The notes beneath the pieces are model-generated. The model worked only from the letters and a program-made list of their open reading frames with translations, was not told the origin of the DNA and searched no databases. The translations under genes were made by a program, and so were the position numbers. Positions 17,028 to 26,019 of a stretch of 64,000 nt of DNA are shown here, piece after piece; the first letter of the stretch is position 1; each line of letters begins with the position of its first letter. The DNA comes from Suilimivivens sp963638365 (GTDB taxonomy: Bacteria > Bacillota > Clostridia > Lachnospirales > Lachnospiraceae): contig CAVHRK010000068.1 in the NCBI GenBank assembly GCA_963638365.1, positions 54,235 through 118,234 on the forward strand, read 5' to 3'.

Positions 17028-17999
17028 ATGATTAACAATTCTGAAGACGTACAAAAACAGACCGACCAGCGCATACGCTTTTCCAGGGAAACCGAATATC
17101 CGGTTCACGTTACCTATGTGGACCTGAACCGCTCCTATATGAACCGGATTGGCTGGAACTGGCATCCGGAAATTGAAGTTTTTCTGGTCGAAGAAGGATC
17201 TGCCATTATTTATTATGATGACTGTCAGATTCCTTTAGAAGTCGGGCAGGGTGTTATTATCAATCAGAATGTCATGCATTCCATTCTTTCTGTTTCTCCG
17301 TCCCAGAGCTGTAAACTGTATTCCTATGCCTTTCACCCCTCCTTCCTGTTCGGTTATGGGGATACTCTGTTTACCAGTAAATATGTAACCCCTCTGCTTC
17401 ATCATGCAGGACTTCGGGTGCTTCATCTGGATTCTTCTGATGAAGGACTTGCCCATATTCTGTCCCTTTCTTACCAGATTGTTCAATTAAATAAGGAGCA
17501 GGAATGGGGTTATGAACTGGCAACCAAATCCTGTATCTGTGAGCTTTGGTGTGAACTGCTGAAAAAGTTTCCTTTCACTCCAAACGAAACCCAGCATACG
17601 GCAGTTCTTACTGCCGATGAAATCCGTACCAAAGAAATTATGAAATACATTGAGACTCATTATGCGGACCGGATCACACTCGATGATCTTGCCTCCCAGG
17701 TACACATCAGCAAAAGCGAATGCTGCCGCTGCGTCAAACGCTGTCTGCATATGACTCCGGTGGAATACCTGATGAAATACCGCATTTATATGGCAGCTTT
17801 CCTGATCCAGAATAATGACCCGGCAGCCGCTTCCATTTCCAATCTGGCCTTTCAGGTCGGCTTTAACAATGCCAGTTATTTCAACAAAGTATTCCGTCAG
17901 TATTTACAGTGTACCCCAGGGGAATTCCGTAAAAAGATCCGTCAGAATCCGGATTTCCAACCTTTTTCTGCCGACTTTTTCCCCAAAAATCTCTCCTGA
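17028..17999 (+). CDS. AraC-family transcriptional regulator with N-terminal cupin
   Basis: A 323-residue regulator. The N-terminal part has a cupin-like sensor (WHPEIEVFLVEEGSAIIYYDD; GQGVIINQNVMHSI). The C-terminal 100 residues hold two helix-turn-helix motifs, with LDDLASQVHISKSECCRCVKR and ISNLAFQVGFNNASYFNKVF as recognition regions. Such proteins usually sense a carbohydrate-related ligand and activate nearby genes. The divergent neighbour is the S8 protease, and its stop abuts that of the lipase gene on the other strand. The target cannot be deduced. Confidence 0.92.
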   Translation: MINNSEDVQKQTDQRIRFSRETEYPVHVTYVDLNRSYMNRIGWNWHPEIEVFLVEEGSAIIYYDDCQIPLEVGQGVIINQNVMHSILSVSPSQSCKLYSYAFHPSFLFGYGDTLFTSKYVTPLLHHAGLRVLHLDSSDEGLAHILSLSYQIVQLNKEQEWGYELATKSCICELWCELLKKFPFTPNETQHTAVLTADEIRTKEIMKYIETHYADRITLDDLASQVHISKSECCRCVKRCLHMTPVEYLMKYRIYMAAFLIQNNDPAAASISNLAFQVGFNNASYFNKVFRQYLQCTPGEFRKKIRQNPDFQPFSADFFPKNLS

Positions 18000-19400
18000 T
18001 TATCTATAGCAGAGTTCCTCGGTCTGCTGATCTGCCTTTTGATAACAAGTGGCTATCTCCTGCTGTAGGGATGCCAGTTTCTGTATCTTCTTTCCCAGAT
18101 GCTCTACCTCGGAAGCCACCTGATTTAACTGCAATGTCACCACATTCCTTCCCTGCATATAAAAAGGCATTTCCTTTTCATAACTCCGGATCTGTTCTCC
18201 CAGCTTTAATGCCTCGTCTGCTGCCGCAGATAGTCTCTCACTCTTTGAAGCAAGTAATCCATAATCCACCTCAACGCAGACTCTGTCTGGTATTTCTTCG
18301 GTATAAGAATCCTTCCACAATGTCTTTCCAAGGAAGTTGCGCCCCCCTGCAGTTTTGGTTGTTGCATCCGTAATCGCCGGAATCCCTGCAAATAAAAAAT
18401 GTTTTACATCCGTTAAAGTTGTCTTCTCACCATTCAGACCATGTGAATCTCCACCTGCAGCTTCAATTCCCTGCATCACAACACTTGCCGCTCCTGCCCG
18501 TTCCTCCTCCGGAAGCTTCATAATCTCTTTGGAAAGCTCTGACGCATACTTTCCAAGTGTCCCCTGCTCTAAGACCTCTTCATTCCTTCTTCCGGAAAAT
18601 TTTGTCACCCATTTTCCGGTTGTCCGGTCCAGTACAAGAGAGGCAAACATGTAGGTAATATCATGGTATCCGGCAAAGTTTCCCTTCTGTACCGGAGTCC
18701 TGATATACGTCACATGATCCTCCGGAATGATCTGGTTTCCAAGTGGACTCACATAATCATTTTCTCCATGAATTCCATATAACTTCTGTATTCTGTCCTG
18801 ATATTCCGCTTCACTGTATTTACGCCGGAACCGTGCATCCGCTTTTTCGGACATTCCCTGCCCATCCACGGAATAGCAGCGGTCAATCAGATCTCCAAAC
18901 TCTGTTTCCATAGTTACAAACTGCGCTTTATTTCCACCTTTGGAATGTCCGGTGACAATTACCCGCTGATTCTCTGTAAGCTGCGCCTTTCTTGCCACAG
19001 TATCAAAATAATCAACGGCACGCTGTTGCTGCATCGTGATTTCCTTCGTCATACCCAGCCCGTTATCTGGCCATTCCCCATCTCCTGTACCCCGATAAGC
19101 TACAAAGACACGGTCATTCTTCTCATCCAGAAAGGCACATGCCTTCGTTCCCTGATCAAATCCAAGTGTACTGCTTGCATAACAGACCTTAAGATTACCA
19201 ATCTGCTCATTCTGCACAGCCTGTTTCAGGATCTGATATTCATTCTGGTAGGCGCCTCCTTCTCCGTATTCCGGGACATCGGAAAGCTTCTCGATCACCG
19301 CTTTCAATTCCACCGGTTCCTTAGAAGTTTCCTGATATCCCAGATACATGTAGGTATCCAGAATCATGCTGATCTCTTCTTCTGTATACTTTCCGCCCAT
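18000..19400 (-). CDS. DUF2974 lipase-like protein with C-terminal helical T7SS-type tail (candidate effector)
   Basis: A 466-residue alpha/beta hydrolase of the DUF2974 (Mbeg1-like) type. The nucleophile elbow is TGHSKGGNKAQF with Ser153; Asp215 in HGENDYVSPLG and His246 in GYHDITY are the likely triad partners. From residue 380 the protein becomes a charged helical hairpin: a first helix to about 411, a FYMQGRN turn, a second helix, and CYQKADQQTEEL, matching the YxxxD/E signal of type VII substrates. A lipase in front of a C-terminal LXG-like domain is the reverse arrangement described for the staphylococcal effector TslA. It is the last gene of the essC locus, ten bases after a WXG100 gene. 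No immunity gene is visible. Confidence 0.8.
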   Translation of the reverse strand: MGGKYTEEEISMILDTYMYLGYQETSKEPVELKAVIEKLSDVPEYGEGGAYQNEYQILKQAVQNEQIGNLKVCYASSTLGFDQGTKACAFLDEKNDRVFVAYRGTGDGEWPDNGLGMTKEITMQQQRAVDYFDTVARKAQLTENQRVIVTGHSKGGNKAQFVTMETEFGDLIDRCYSVDGQGMSEKADARFRRKYSEAEYQDRIQKLYGIHGENDYVSPLGNQIIPEDHVTYIRTPVQKGNFAGYHDITYMFASLVLDRTTGKWVTKFSGRRNEEVLEQGTLGKYASELSKEIMKLPEEERAGAASVVMQGIEAAGGDSHGLNGEKTTLTDVKHFLFAGIPAITDATTKTAGGRNFLGKTLWKDSYTEEIPDRVCVEVDYGLLASKSERLSAAADEALKLGEQIRSYEKEMPFYMQGRNVVTLQLNQVASEVEHLGKKIQKLASLQQEIATCYQKADQQTEELCYR

Positions 19401-19409
19401 GCTCTGCTC

Positions 19410-19724
19410 CTAGTTAATGATATTGGATTCCAGACTGCTTCCCTGTTCCATGTTGCCGCTTTCGGCTCTCTGATAATGACCGGCCATTTCCGTCAGATCC
19501 TGGGAATGTTCTGCAATCATCCGGTAAAGCTTATCCATATCCGTCTGCAGGGTTTTAAAACGGGCTGAAAATGTCCCAGACGCTTCTCCCTGCCAGATTC
19601 CCTGCAGCGAATCTACCAGAGTCATCATTTCTCCTGTCAGATTCTTTACCTGTGTTCCTGTTGTCGCAAATGTACCGGACGACTGAATCAGCTTTTCCGG
19701 TGTAACCTTTAAAATACCTTCCAT
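19410..19724 (-). CDS. WXG100-family protein (EsxA-like)
   Basis: A 104-residue helical-hairpin protein of the ESAT-6/WXG100 type, secreted or acting as a partner in type VII secretion. The turn between the two helices is Trp44-Gln-Gly46 (GIWQGEAS), and HYQRAESGN near the end supplies the YxxxE export signal (Tyr84, Glu88). It has the canonical size and layout. It lies immediately before the lipase gene and 30 bases after another WXG100 gene, so it may be the dedicated partner of the lipase. Confidence 0.88.
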   Translation of the reverse strand: MEGILKVTPEKLIQSSGTFATTGTQVKNLTGEMMTLVDSLQGIWQGEASGTFSARFKTLQTDMDKLYRMIAEHSQDLTEMAGHYQRAESGNMEQGSSLESNIIN

Positions 19725-19754
19725 ATACTATATCCTCCCAATTTCTACTTCCAT

Positions 19755-20054
19755 CTAATAACTACGTGACGATGCAATCTCTGCATTTCTTGCTTCCGCC
19801 TCTTCATATCTGGCGGCAATTTCAAGCATGACCTCAACATATCGTTCAATCAGTTTCTCAAAAAGAAACATCTGCTCCTTATCCCTTGCAAATGCGTGGT
19901 GAAAGGCTTCCTTAGCCTGTCCTTCCCACATGCTGCACAATTCCTGTTCCTGGGAATCCAGTTCATTGCACTTTGCCCGGAACTGTCCGTTTAAGCCCCG
20001 TAAGTTCTCTGCTTTATTTCTTAATTCTCTTGAAGTAACCTGAAAAAATGCCAT
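19755..20054 (-). CDS. WXG100-family protein
   Basis: A 99-residue predicted helical hairpin with the family turn Trp43-Glu-Gly45 (SMWEGQAKEAF) and a YxxxE signal in RYEEAEARN (Tyr83 to Glu87). It starts MAFFQVTSRELRNKAENL. It is the third member of the downstream WXG cluster, 11 bases after the preceding gene and 30 before the next. By analogy it forms homo- or heterodimers exported through EssC; which partner it pairs with cannot be told from sequence. Confidence 0.88.
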   Translation of the reverse strand: MAFFQVTSRELRNKAENLRGLNGQFRAKCNELDSQEQELCSMWEGQAKEAFHHAFARDKEQMFLFEKLIERYVEVMLEIAARYEEAEARNAEIASSRSY

Positions 20055-20065
20055 AATATCCCTCC

Positions 20066-20374
20066 CTAATACGTTCTTAGATTTCCAATTGTTTCATTAC
20101 ACTTCTCAGCACAATACATGGCCTTTGCATAGCCCTCTACCATACGTGCCACCTTTTTTAACTCATCCGCTTCGCCGGATAACTTTGTACATAACTTCAC
20201 CTCCCTTTCCATGAGAAGATCTGCACTTTCTCCCATCCAGCACGTCTTCGTATCCAGAAGGATCTGGCACATCTTTTCATCTGCCAGTAACCGGATCTGG
20301 TCTGCGGTTGCCTGCATCTGATCCGCTAATCCCTGCAGCTGGTTAAACTGAACCTCAATCCACTCCTGCAGCAT
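20066..20374 (-). CDS. WXG100-like protein
   Basis: A 102-residue helical protein with a WxG turn at Trp46-Met-Gly48 (KTCWMGESADLL). The frame is open upstream to 20488, but the start at 20374 (MLQEWIEVQF) has GGGGGA eight to nine bases before it and gives the family length. It then overlaps the previous gene by 20 bp. The C-terminal segment MYCAEKCNE resembles the YxxAE signal of its neighbours, but the tyrosine is one place off, so its export is less certain. It could be a non-secreted partner. Confidence 0.75.
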   Translation of the reverse strand: MLQEWIEVQFNQLQGLADQMQATADQIRLLADEKMCQILLDTKTCWMGESADLLMEREVKLCTKLSGEADELKKVARMVEGYAKAMYCAEKCNETIGNLRTY

Positions 20375-20651
20375 CCACATTTCCCCCTTCTGCCTGTTCG
20401 TAATATTCTGCGATCTGAAAAAGGCGCTCTGCAAACCACTTCGTTCTTTCAAACGGCCGCTGTGCCGCTTCCAGTTCTGCTTCCGCAATTACACAGAGCC
20501 GTTCCATCCCCTTCGTCTCAAATTTCATGACAAGTGCCACAAACCGTTCCACCGTTTCCTGATACTGTGCAAGAGCCTGCTCACATTCTTTACTGAGTAC
20601 CTCAGCTTCCTCCCGCAGAGATTCCGAACGGACCTTCACCATTCCCTCCAT
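20355..20651 (-). CDS. Small helical-hairpin protein lacking the WxG turn, T7SS locus
   Basis: A 98-residue protein with the same two-helix pattern and C-terminal signal (YYEQAEGGN, Tyr84 to Glu88) as its neighbours, but the turn reads FETKGME with no Trp. The start at 20651 follows the previous stop by four bases and has GGAAGGG upstream; a longer frame to 20678 is less likely. Such WXG100-like proteins without the motif are known as LXG-effector partners (Lap-type). A role as targeting partner of the lipase is inferred. Confidence 0.75.
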   Translation of the reverse strand: MEGMVKVRSESLREEAEVLSKECEQALAQYQETVERFVALVMKFETKGMERLCVIAEAELEAAQRPFERTKWFAERLFQIAEYYEQAEGGNVDAAGVD

Positions 20652-20655
20652 ACCT

Positions 20656-20952
20656 CTACCCTTCCTGTGCATACGCAATATTGCTTTGTTCTACAGTAGC
20701 AAGTAATATTCCCATTTGCTCTGCTCTGTCCAGAATTTCCTGCATGACTACCACATGTTCCGTATCCATCCGAAGCCATTCTCTGAAAGTATTTGACCAG
20801 GTTGTTCCGGCTTCTCCCTCCCAGTGCTCCTGAAGCATAGCTGTCCTTTCTTCCATCCACTTAAGGGAATCCTTCACTTTCATCATTTGCTGCCGCATTT
20901 CTAAAATTTCCTTTTTTAACATACTGCTGTTCAGCATTACCTGTCCGTTCAC
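20656..20952 (-). CDS. WXG100-family protein
   Basis: A 98-residue helical hairpin with Trp44-Glu-Gly46 (EHWEGEAGTTW) at the turn. The likely start is GTG at 20952, with AAAGGA ten bases upstream; an ATG five codons in is an alternative. Unlike the neighbours it has no clear YxxxE near the end (VEQSNIAYAQEG), so it may stay with the machine or be exported as part of a heterodimer. It is the first small helical gene after the YukD gene. Confidence 0.82.
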   Translation of the reverse strand: MNGQVMLNSSMLKKEILEMRQQMMKVKDSLKWMEERTAMLQEHWEGEAGTTWSNTFREWLRMDTEHVVVMQEILDRAEQMGILLATVEQSNIAYAQEG

Positions 20953-21028
20953 AATAAACTTGTCCTTTCTATCCAGATTTTCTATCCCAATGATCGATTC
21001 AAAATCTCACCCCGAAATAGCTTCTCAC

Positions 21029-21271
21029 TCAAATCAAAACAAAAGGTTCGCCGGCAAGCACGCCCTGACAAATCAGATTTTGCTCTGGATCCATCACCCG
21101 TCCAAGATCAAGTGCATACAGATAATAGTCTTTTTCTTCAAAAGCAACTTCCTCCTTACGCTCAATCAATTCTAAACTATGCCTGACAATTTCCCCTGCC
21201 GGCGTTTCTCCATTCCATTCAAAATCATAGGTTTCATTCAGCATCGGTACATAAAGATCTACCGGTATCAT
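21029..21271 (-). CDS. YukD/EsaB ubiquitin-like T7SS protein
   Basis: An 80-residue protein with the pattern of the ubiquitin-like YukD/EsaB family, a conserved accessory of Firmicutes type VII systems. It begins MIPVDLYVPMLNETYDFEW and ends GVLAGEPFVLI, matching beta-strand, helix, beta-strand order. The start at 21271 has GGGAGGTG about seven bases upstream, inside the last codons of essC, and follows the essC stop by four bases. A 15-codon upstream extension is open but unsupported. The position next to essC is the main reason for the assignment. Confidence 0.75.
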   Translation of the reverse strand: MIPVDLYVPMLNETYDFEWNGETPAGEIVRHSLELIERKEEVAFEEKDYYLYALDLGRVMDPEQNLICQGVLAGEPFVLI

Positions 21272-21275
21272 ACCT

Positions 21276-24200
21276 CTACACCTCCCTTTCCTTATACGGG
21301 ATGAGAAGCTGCACACTTCCCCCTCCCAATCCTTTTTTCAAAAAGCCATTTCCCGGAGGCTCTGACCGGTTCAACAGGGAAAAGTTCAATCCCTCAAACT
21401 CCAATGCCCTCTGCAACGATGCATTTCCACCTAAATGAACACCCCACTGGTAAGAGGCAAAGGACTTAAACCAGGGTGTTGCATATACTTCCAGATCACG
21501 CTGCGGGTGATAAGCTCCAATTACAGCCACATTCTGTCTTCGTTTTGCAACCAGTTCTTCCCATTGCTGTATCTTTCTTTTCTCTTCTCCGCAATAGGAA
21601 TAAATCTGCCTTGTAAATGCTGCCAGATATGGAATCATAATCAGAATCCGGTTCCCCTGCTTTTGTCCCTGCTTTTGTTCCTTCTGCAGTTCTTCTTCCA
21701 GCTCCAACACGTCCTGGCAGCAGACCACTTCAGACTTTCCGGTAAATCCACTATATTCCCTTTCCGTGTCCAGAAGCAGAATTTTCCAGTCTGTAACACT
21801 TCCCACACTGAACAACAGATTTTCAATCAGACTGCTCTTCCCGGTCTGATCCGCACCGGATATCAGAAAACCGGAAAGCTTTTCAAGATCAAGGATTTCA
21901 ATTTCCCCGGTTTCCTTATTATAGCCAAGCGGTACACAGTTACCTGTTCCATCATACTTCCGGCTCTTGCGGTAAACCGTAAGGAACTGAGTAAGTTCGG
22001 GATATTCCGGGATGCGCACAATCCGGTCATAAAAGGGCTGTCCATCCCGATAGACTGCACTCTCTTTTTGAAATGCAAGCGTCTGAAACTCCAGAACCCT
22101 CTTTCCCTTTTTGCACAATCCTCTTCCTGCAACACCCATTTTCGGAATTGGAATTCCCTGATATTGGCGCAGCACATCCCCATATTGAAAGGGATCGCTT
22201 AACTCAAGTGCCAGTGTGGTCTTAATCTTATTCCAGAACCCGGATTGAAAATCTGCCACCCCATTCCCGGTCACGATAAGAAATACCCCAAGACTAATCC
22301 CCTCTGCTGCCATGGAAAGCAGGAATTCCTCTTCAGCTTCTCCGAGATATCTTCGTAATGTTCCAATACCGTCAATCATACCGTACAGGATCGGAAGCTT
22401 TCCATGATTCTTTTGTATAAAGGTCTTATAATTTTCCCCGTTCAGTACCCGTTTTCTTTCACTCCAGAGCTGCCGCAGCTGATAAAAGAATACCGGAAGA
22501 TCTTTGGGTGACTGCACGAGGGCAAGGCAATGCGCCTGTTCTTCATACACAAGAAATCCCGGTTGTTCCACAACCAGCAGAAAATATTCTGCTTCCATTG
22601 GCGTATGATTCCTTGCTATCTGTTCCAAAATAAGCCGGATCAAATGAGACTTTCCGGTTGCCGGTCCCCCACAGATTCCCAGATGCCCCTGTTTTTGCGG
22701 TTCATAGTACAATATCTTCTGGCACTGATTCTCCGGATCATCATACTTTCCAATGTAAAATACCTGATTCCCGCTTATTTCGCTTTCGTACTCTGCCTTT
22801 TCCTGTTCCGGAGTTTCTTCCAGATAAATTATCTCTTCCAGTTCCGGAAGCCACAATAATTCTGCCCTCTCATATCCGTTCTGTTCTGCTATTTGGTTTA
22901 CATAATTCGAAATATATTCCATAAGTGAACCTGCTGCATTGTCTACCTTCTCTTTTGGCAGCACGCTTCTCCTTCCGGACTCTGAAAGAAGCACTACCTC
23001 ATCTTCTTTCTGTTCTCCCGGCTGGTATCTGCCGCCACAATAACCGGTCTGGAACCTCTGATACAATTCATCATTTCCAATCTGAAGATAACATTGTCCC
23101 GGAGATATCAGATAAGCGGCATCCGGCTTATGAAGCATATCCATACTGTCCTGCTTATCCTGCACACGGAGACATAGATGGAAACGTGCATTGCTCCAGA
23201 TCTTATCATCTACCGTTCCTGCCGGCTTCTGGGTTGCCAGAATCAGATGCACCCCGAGACTTCTCCCAACCTGTGCAAGCGAAATTACCTCCTGCATGAA
23301 CTCCGGCTCTTCTTTCTTTAATTCTGCAAATTCATCAATTACAATGAGCAGATGGGGCAATGCAGCCGCGGCTTTTCCTTCCCGGTAAAGCTGCATATAA
23401 GCGTCAATATGATTGACCTCATATTGGGAAAAAATCCGCTGTCTCCGCTTATTCTCGCTGCTGATTGCCAGCATGGCTCTCCGGATCTGACCACCGGACA
23501 GATTGGAAATCACTCCCGCACAGTGAGGAAAATTCCTGACCGCATTTCCCGTTCCGCCACCTTTATAATCAATCACCAAAAAGTTCACATCCTGCGGACT
23601 GAATTGGATCACCAGGGAAAGCAGGTAAGTTTGAAGTAATTCACTCTTACCGGATCCCGTCGTTCCGGCAATCAGACCATGTGGGCCATGAAATTTTTCG
23701 TGCACATCCAGATACACCAGTGCCCCTTGCATTCCTTTCCCAATCGCCACCTTAAGACGCCTTTCCGGCCTTGCTTCCTGCCAGCGTACTTCACAGTGAA
23801 GATCTTCAATCCGCTGACAATCAAAGAGTTCCAAAAAATCCACATTCTTAGGAATTCCTTCCTTCTTCCCCTTCCCCGCCCTTTCACATAACGCAAAATT
23901 TCTACTATACGGAAAAGCTCTCCTCCAGTCAAATCCATCATACTTTACGGGAACGGTAATCCGTTTATCCTTTTCATATAACTGCAGTTCCTGACGGTCT
24001 TTCTGCCAGATCATCCGGCTGCGGTATTCCTTTAACAATTCCGGCTCCTTCCCAGCAATTCCAACCACCATAACCCGGTCCGTCTTTCCCTCCTGCAAAA
24101 GACTTTGCAGAACTTCTCCGAGAATCAATGCCGGATTAAGCAGGAACAGGAAAAAGGTAACCTGCTCTTTCTGTTCAGAAAGTTCTCTGGTAAGGTCCGG

Positions 24201-25697
24201 AAGAATTTCGGCCGCTGCCTCTTTATCCCCGGCCAGAAATCGGACTTCTCCGCTTTCTGACCAGATATGCGGCGTCCATTTCATACTGTGATAAACATTC
24301 ATCTGCCATGGTATGACCGAATCAAAGAAGCAGGCTATACGCATTTCCTCCGGTGAATGATGAAGCACCTGCTGCCAGAAAATCTGTAACACCCCGTCAC
24401 GCAGGTACTCTTCTTCTCCCACCACGGCAAGCCATGAATTCTCCCTGAAGTCCACGCCAACCGGAACCTCCTCCAGATATCGGAACCTCTTCCATAAGGC
24501 TTCTGCTTCCTCTTCCATGGAATCCTTTACGAAAACTTTCCTTTCCTCCGGAAGCTTCAACCTTACAGGGAAATCCCGTCTTCCGGTTCCAAGCCGTGTG
24601 AACCAGAAATCCGGATCGGCTTCATACCGGTTCCAGTTCAGGATCAAAAGCCGGTGCTCCGCATAATACTCCGGAACCGGCTGGTATCTTCGATGGAGAA
24701 TTTCAACTCCCCTCTGTGCAAGAGTCTGTAATTCTGTTTCCAGTCTGTTCAGATATTCCCGATACTGGATGATTCTTTCCCGGTTACTTCTCCGTTCCTC
24801 CTGCCGGCCTGCCAGCCGGTTTGTGATTCCCCAGAATACACCAAGCAGTGAACTACATACTCCCGCTGCCAGTGTCACATACCGATAGCCGTTTCCTGCT
24901 CCATTCGCCACTCTGCCGCTTAACAGGCTCATCATCAGAATAGGGAAAACCATCGTAGCAGTTGGCCCTATGGACAGGATCCATGGAGTCTGTGAAGTCT
25001 CTTTCTTCTGTGGTGGATGAAAGATTTCCCTTTCCTGTTCCTCCGGCAGACAAACCTGCTCCGGAATCCTCTGTACGGAACGCGCCACCGTTACTGCTCC
25101 TGCCTTTTGCTGTAGTTCTTTCCCAGAAAATCCCCAGTCCAGCACCCTGCATTCTCCGACCAGTGGAACATAAATGAGATACGGTGGCAGAAACTGCAGG
25201 AAAAGACCATAAAGCTGTACGAAATCTCCCTTCTTAAGAAGGGTACTCTCCTTCGCTCTCCTTCCGTTATGATATACTCCGTCGCCACCAGGATTATGAA
25301 GAACAACATTTTGTCCCTCCATAACCAGTACGGCATGCCTGCCCCTGACCTGGGAATGAAACTGGTAACAGATTCTGTTTTCATAGTCACTTCCCAAAGT
25401 CACCGAAGCTTCTGCTTCCAGACGGATTCTCCCTGTGGAAGGCAATTTATGTACAGGTCCCTGCCTGGTGATGAATACCTTTTCTGCAATCTCAGAGTCT
25501 GCTATCAACAATGAATCTGACAACATAGGAAGCTCATTTACCAGAAATGTCCCCTGCCGGTAACCCACACAAATTTTCTGTCCCCGCAGATACAATGAAA
25601 ACTCCGTATCTCCCATACAGGTAACATGCTTTACGACAGACTCTGAGTCAGAAAAGGCACAAAAGAAAAAATGTTCTGCGTAAATCGTTTTCTTCAA
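21276..25697 (-). CDS. essC: Type VII secretion ATPase EssC (FtsK/SpoIIIE family)
   Basis: The 1473-residue motor of a T7SSb machine. The N-terminal 190 residues look like the tandem FHA-type domains of EssC. Two membrane helices follow near 245-282. Three FtsK/SpoIIIE ATPase domains come next. Domain 1 is complete, with Walker A GTTGSGKSELLQ near 680 and Walker B LLIVIDEFAELKK near 787. Domains 2 (GGPATGKSHLIR, near 1010) and 3 (GADQTGKSSLIE, near 1280) keep Walker A but lack a normal acidic Walker B. A TTG start with GAGGTG close upstream is best. EssB, EssA and EsaA genes are not in the window. Confidence 0.93.
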   Translation of the reverse strand: MKKTIYAEHFFFCAFSDSESVVKHVTCMGDTEFSLYLRGQKICVGYRQGTFLVNELPMLSDSLLIADSEIAEKVFITRQGPVHKLPSTGRIRLEAEASVTLGSDYENRICYQFHSQVRGRHAVLVMEGQNVVLHNPGGDGVYHNGRRAKESTLLKKGDFVQLYGLFLQFLPPYLIYVPLVGECRVLDWGFSGKELQQKAGAVTVARSVQRIPEQVCLPEEQEREIFHPPQKKETSQTPWILSIGPTATMVFPILMMSLLSGRVANGAGNGYRYVTLAAGVCSSLLGVFWGITNRLAGRQEERRSNRERIIQYREYLNRLETELQTLAQRGVEILHRRYQPVPEYYAEHRLLILNWNRYEADPDFWFTRLGTGRRDFPVRLKLPEERKVFVKDSMEEEAEALWKRFRYLEEVPVGVDFRENSWLAVVGEEEYLRDGVLQIFWQQVLHHSPEEMRIACFFDSVIPWQMNVYHSMKWTPHIWSESGEVRFLAGDKEAAAEILPDLTRELSEQKEQVTFFLFLLNPALILGEVLQSLLQEGKTDRVMVVGIAGKEPELLKEYRSRMIWQKDRQELQLYEKDKRITVPVKYDGFDWRRAFPYSRNFALCERAGKGKKEGIPKNVDFLELFDCQRIEDLHCEVRWQEARPERRLKVAIGKGMQGALVYLDVHEKFHGPHGLIAGTTGSGKSELLQTYLLSLVIQFSPQDVNFLVIDYKGGGTGNAVRNFPHCAGVISNLSGGQIRRAMLAISSENKRRQRIFSQYEVNHIDAYMQLYREGKAAAALPHLLIVIDEFAELKKEEPEFMQEVISLAQVGRSLGVHLILATQKPAGTVDDKIWSNARFHLCLRVQDKQDSMDMLHKPDAAYLISPGQCYLQIGNDELYQRFQTGYCGGRYQPGEQKEDEVVLLSESGRRSVLPKEKVDNAAGSLMEYISNYVNQIAEQNGYERAELLWLPELEEIIYLEETPEQEKAEYESEISGNQVFYIGKYDDPENQCQKILYYEPQKQGHLGICGGPATGKSHLIRLILEQIARNHTPMEAEYFLLVVEQPGFLVYEEQAHCLALVQSPKDLPVFFYQLRQLWSERKRVLNGENYKTFIQKNHGKLPILYGMIDGIGTLRRYLGEAEEEFLLSMAAEGISLGVFLIVTGNGVADFQSGFWNKIKTTLALELSDPFQYGDVLRQYQGIPIPKMGVAGRGLCKKGKRVLEFQTLAFQKESAVYRDGQPFYDRIVRIPEYPELTQFLTVYRKSRKYDGTGNCVPLGYNKETGEIEILDLEKLSGFLISGADQTGKSSLIENLLFSVGSVTDWKILLLDTEREYSGFTGKSEVVCCQDVLELEEELQKEQKQGQKQGNRILIMIPYLAAFTRQIYSYCGEEKRKIQQWEELVAKRRQNVAVIGAYHPQRDLEVYATPWFKSFASYQWGVHLGGNASLQRALEFEGLNFSLLNRSEPPGNGFLKKGLGGGSVQLLIPYKEREV

Positions 25698-25803
25698 ATA
25701 GCACCTCTTATATTCCTTCGTGAAAATATTTGATGTGATAAAAACTAATAAAAGATAAAAGGATATGTTAATCGATCAACAATGAATTCATAAGTTATTA
25801 TAT

Positions 25804-25832
25804 AAGATAACAGATTTGATATTTCATGTCAA
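25804..25832 (-). promoter_or_regulatory. Predicted sigma-A promoter of the essC operon
   Basis: The minus strand reads TTGACA (25832-25827), a 17-base spacer, then TATCTT (25809-25804), giving a leader of about 100 bases before essC. The region 25700-25900 is markedly AT-rich. No operator palindrome was recognised. Confidence 0.6.
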
Positions 25833-25912
25833 GATGTTTTTGGTAAAATTAAACAATTATTTTATAATATTAATTTAGTTATTTGGTTATTATCACAATA
25901 GCTTGTCCCTCT

Positions 25913-26016
25913 CACTAAACTCATGCTGCGCCTTCGGCTTGCATTCCTTAAGTGTTCCGGACTGGCTCGCACTAACCTCAACCTGCGCTTCCAGCTTGGT
26001 TTCGATAAGTGCTCTG
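25913..26016 (-). repeat. Tandem hairpin repeat, copy 1 (two palindromic units)
   Basis: Two related units lie directly after the T-tract of the terminator at 26020-26053. Unit A (26012-25969) and unit B (25954-25913) each start CACTTA and end TTAGTG on the minus strand and fold with nested helices. Unit A pairs ACC/GGT and GCT/AGC; unit B pairs ATGC/GCAT and GCC/GGC. The second copy at 62532-62635 keeps the pairing but changes the bases. It is not part of a recognised gene; a REP/BIME-like element or a structured RNA is possible. Confidence 0.75.
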
Positions 26017-26019
26017 CAC

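Noticed and set aside
25913..26016. CRISPR-like repeat
   Set aside because: Only two units per locus, each self-palindromic, with no regular spacers and no cas genes in the window.
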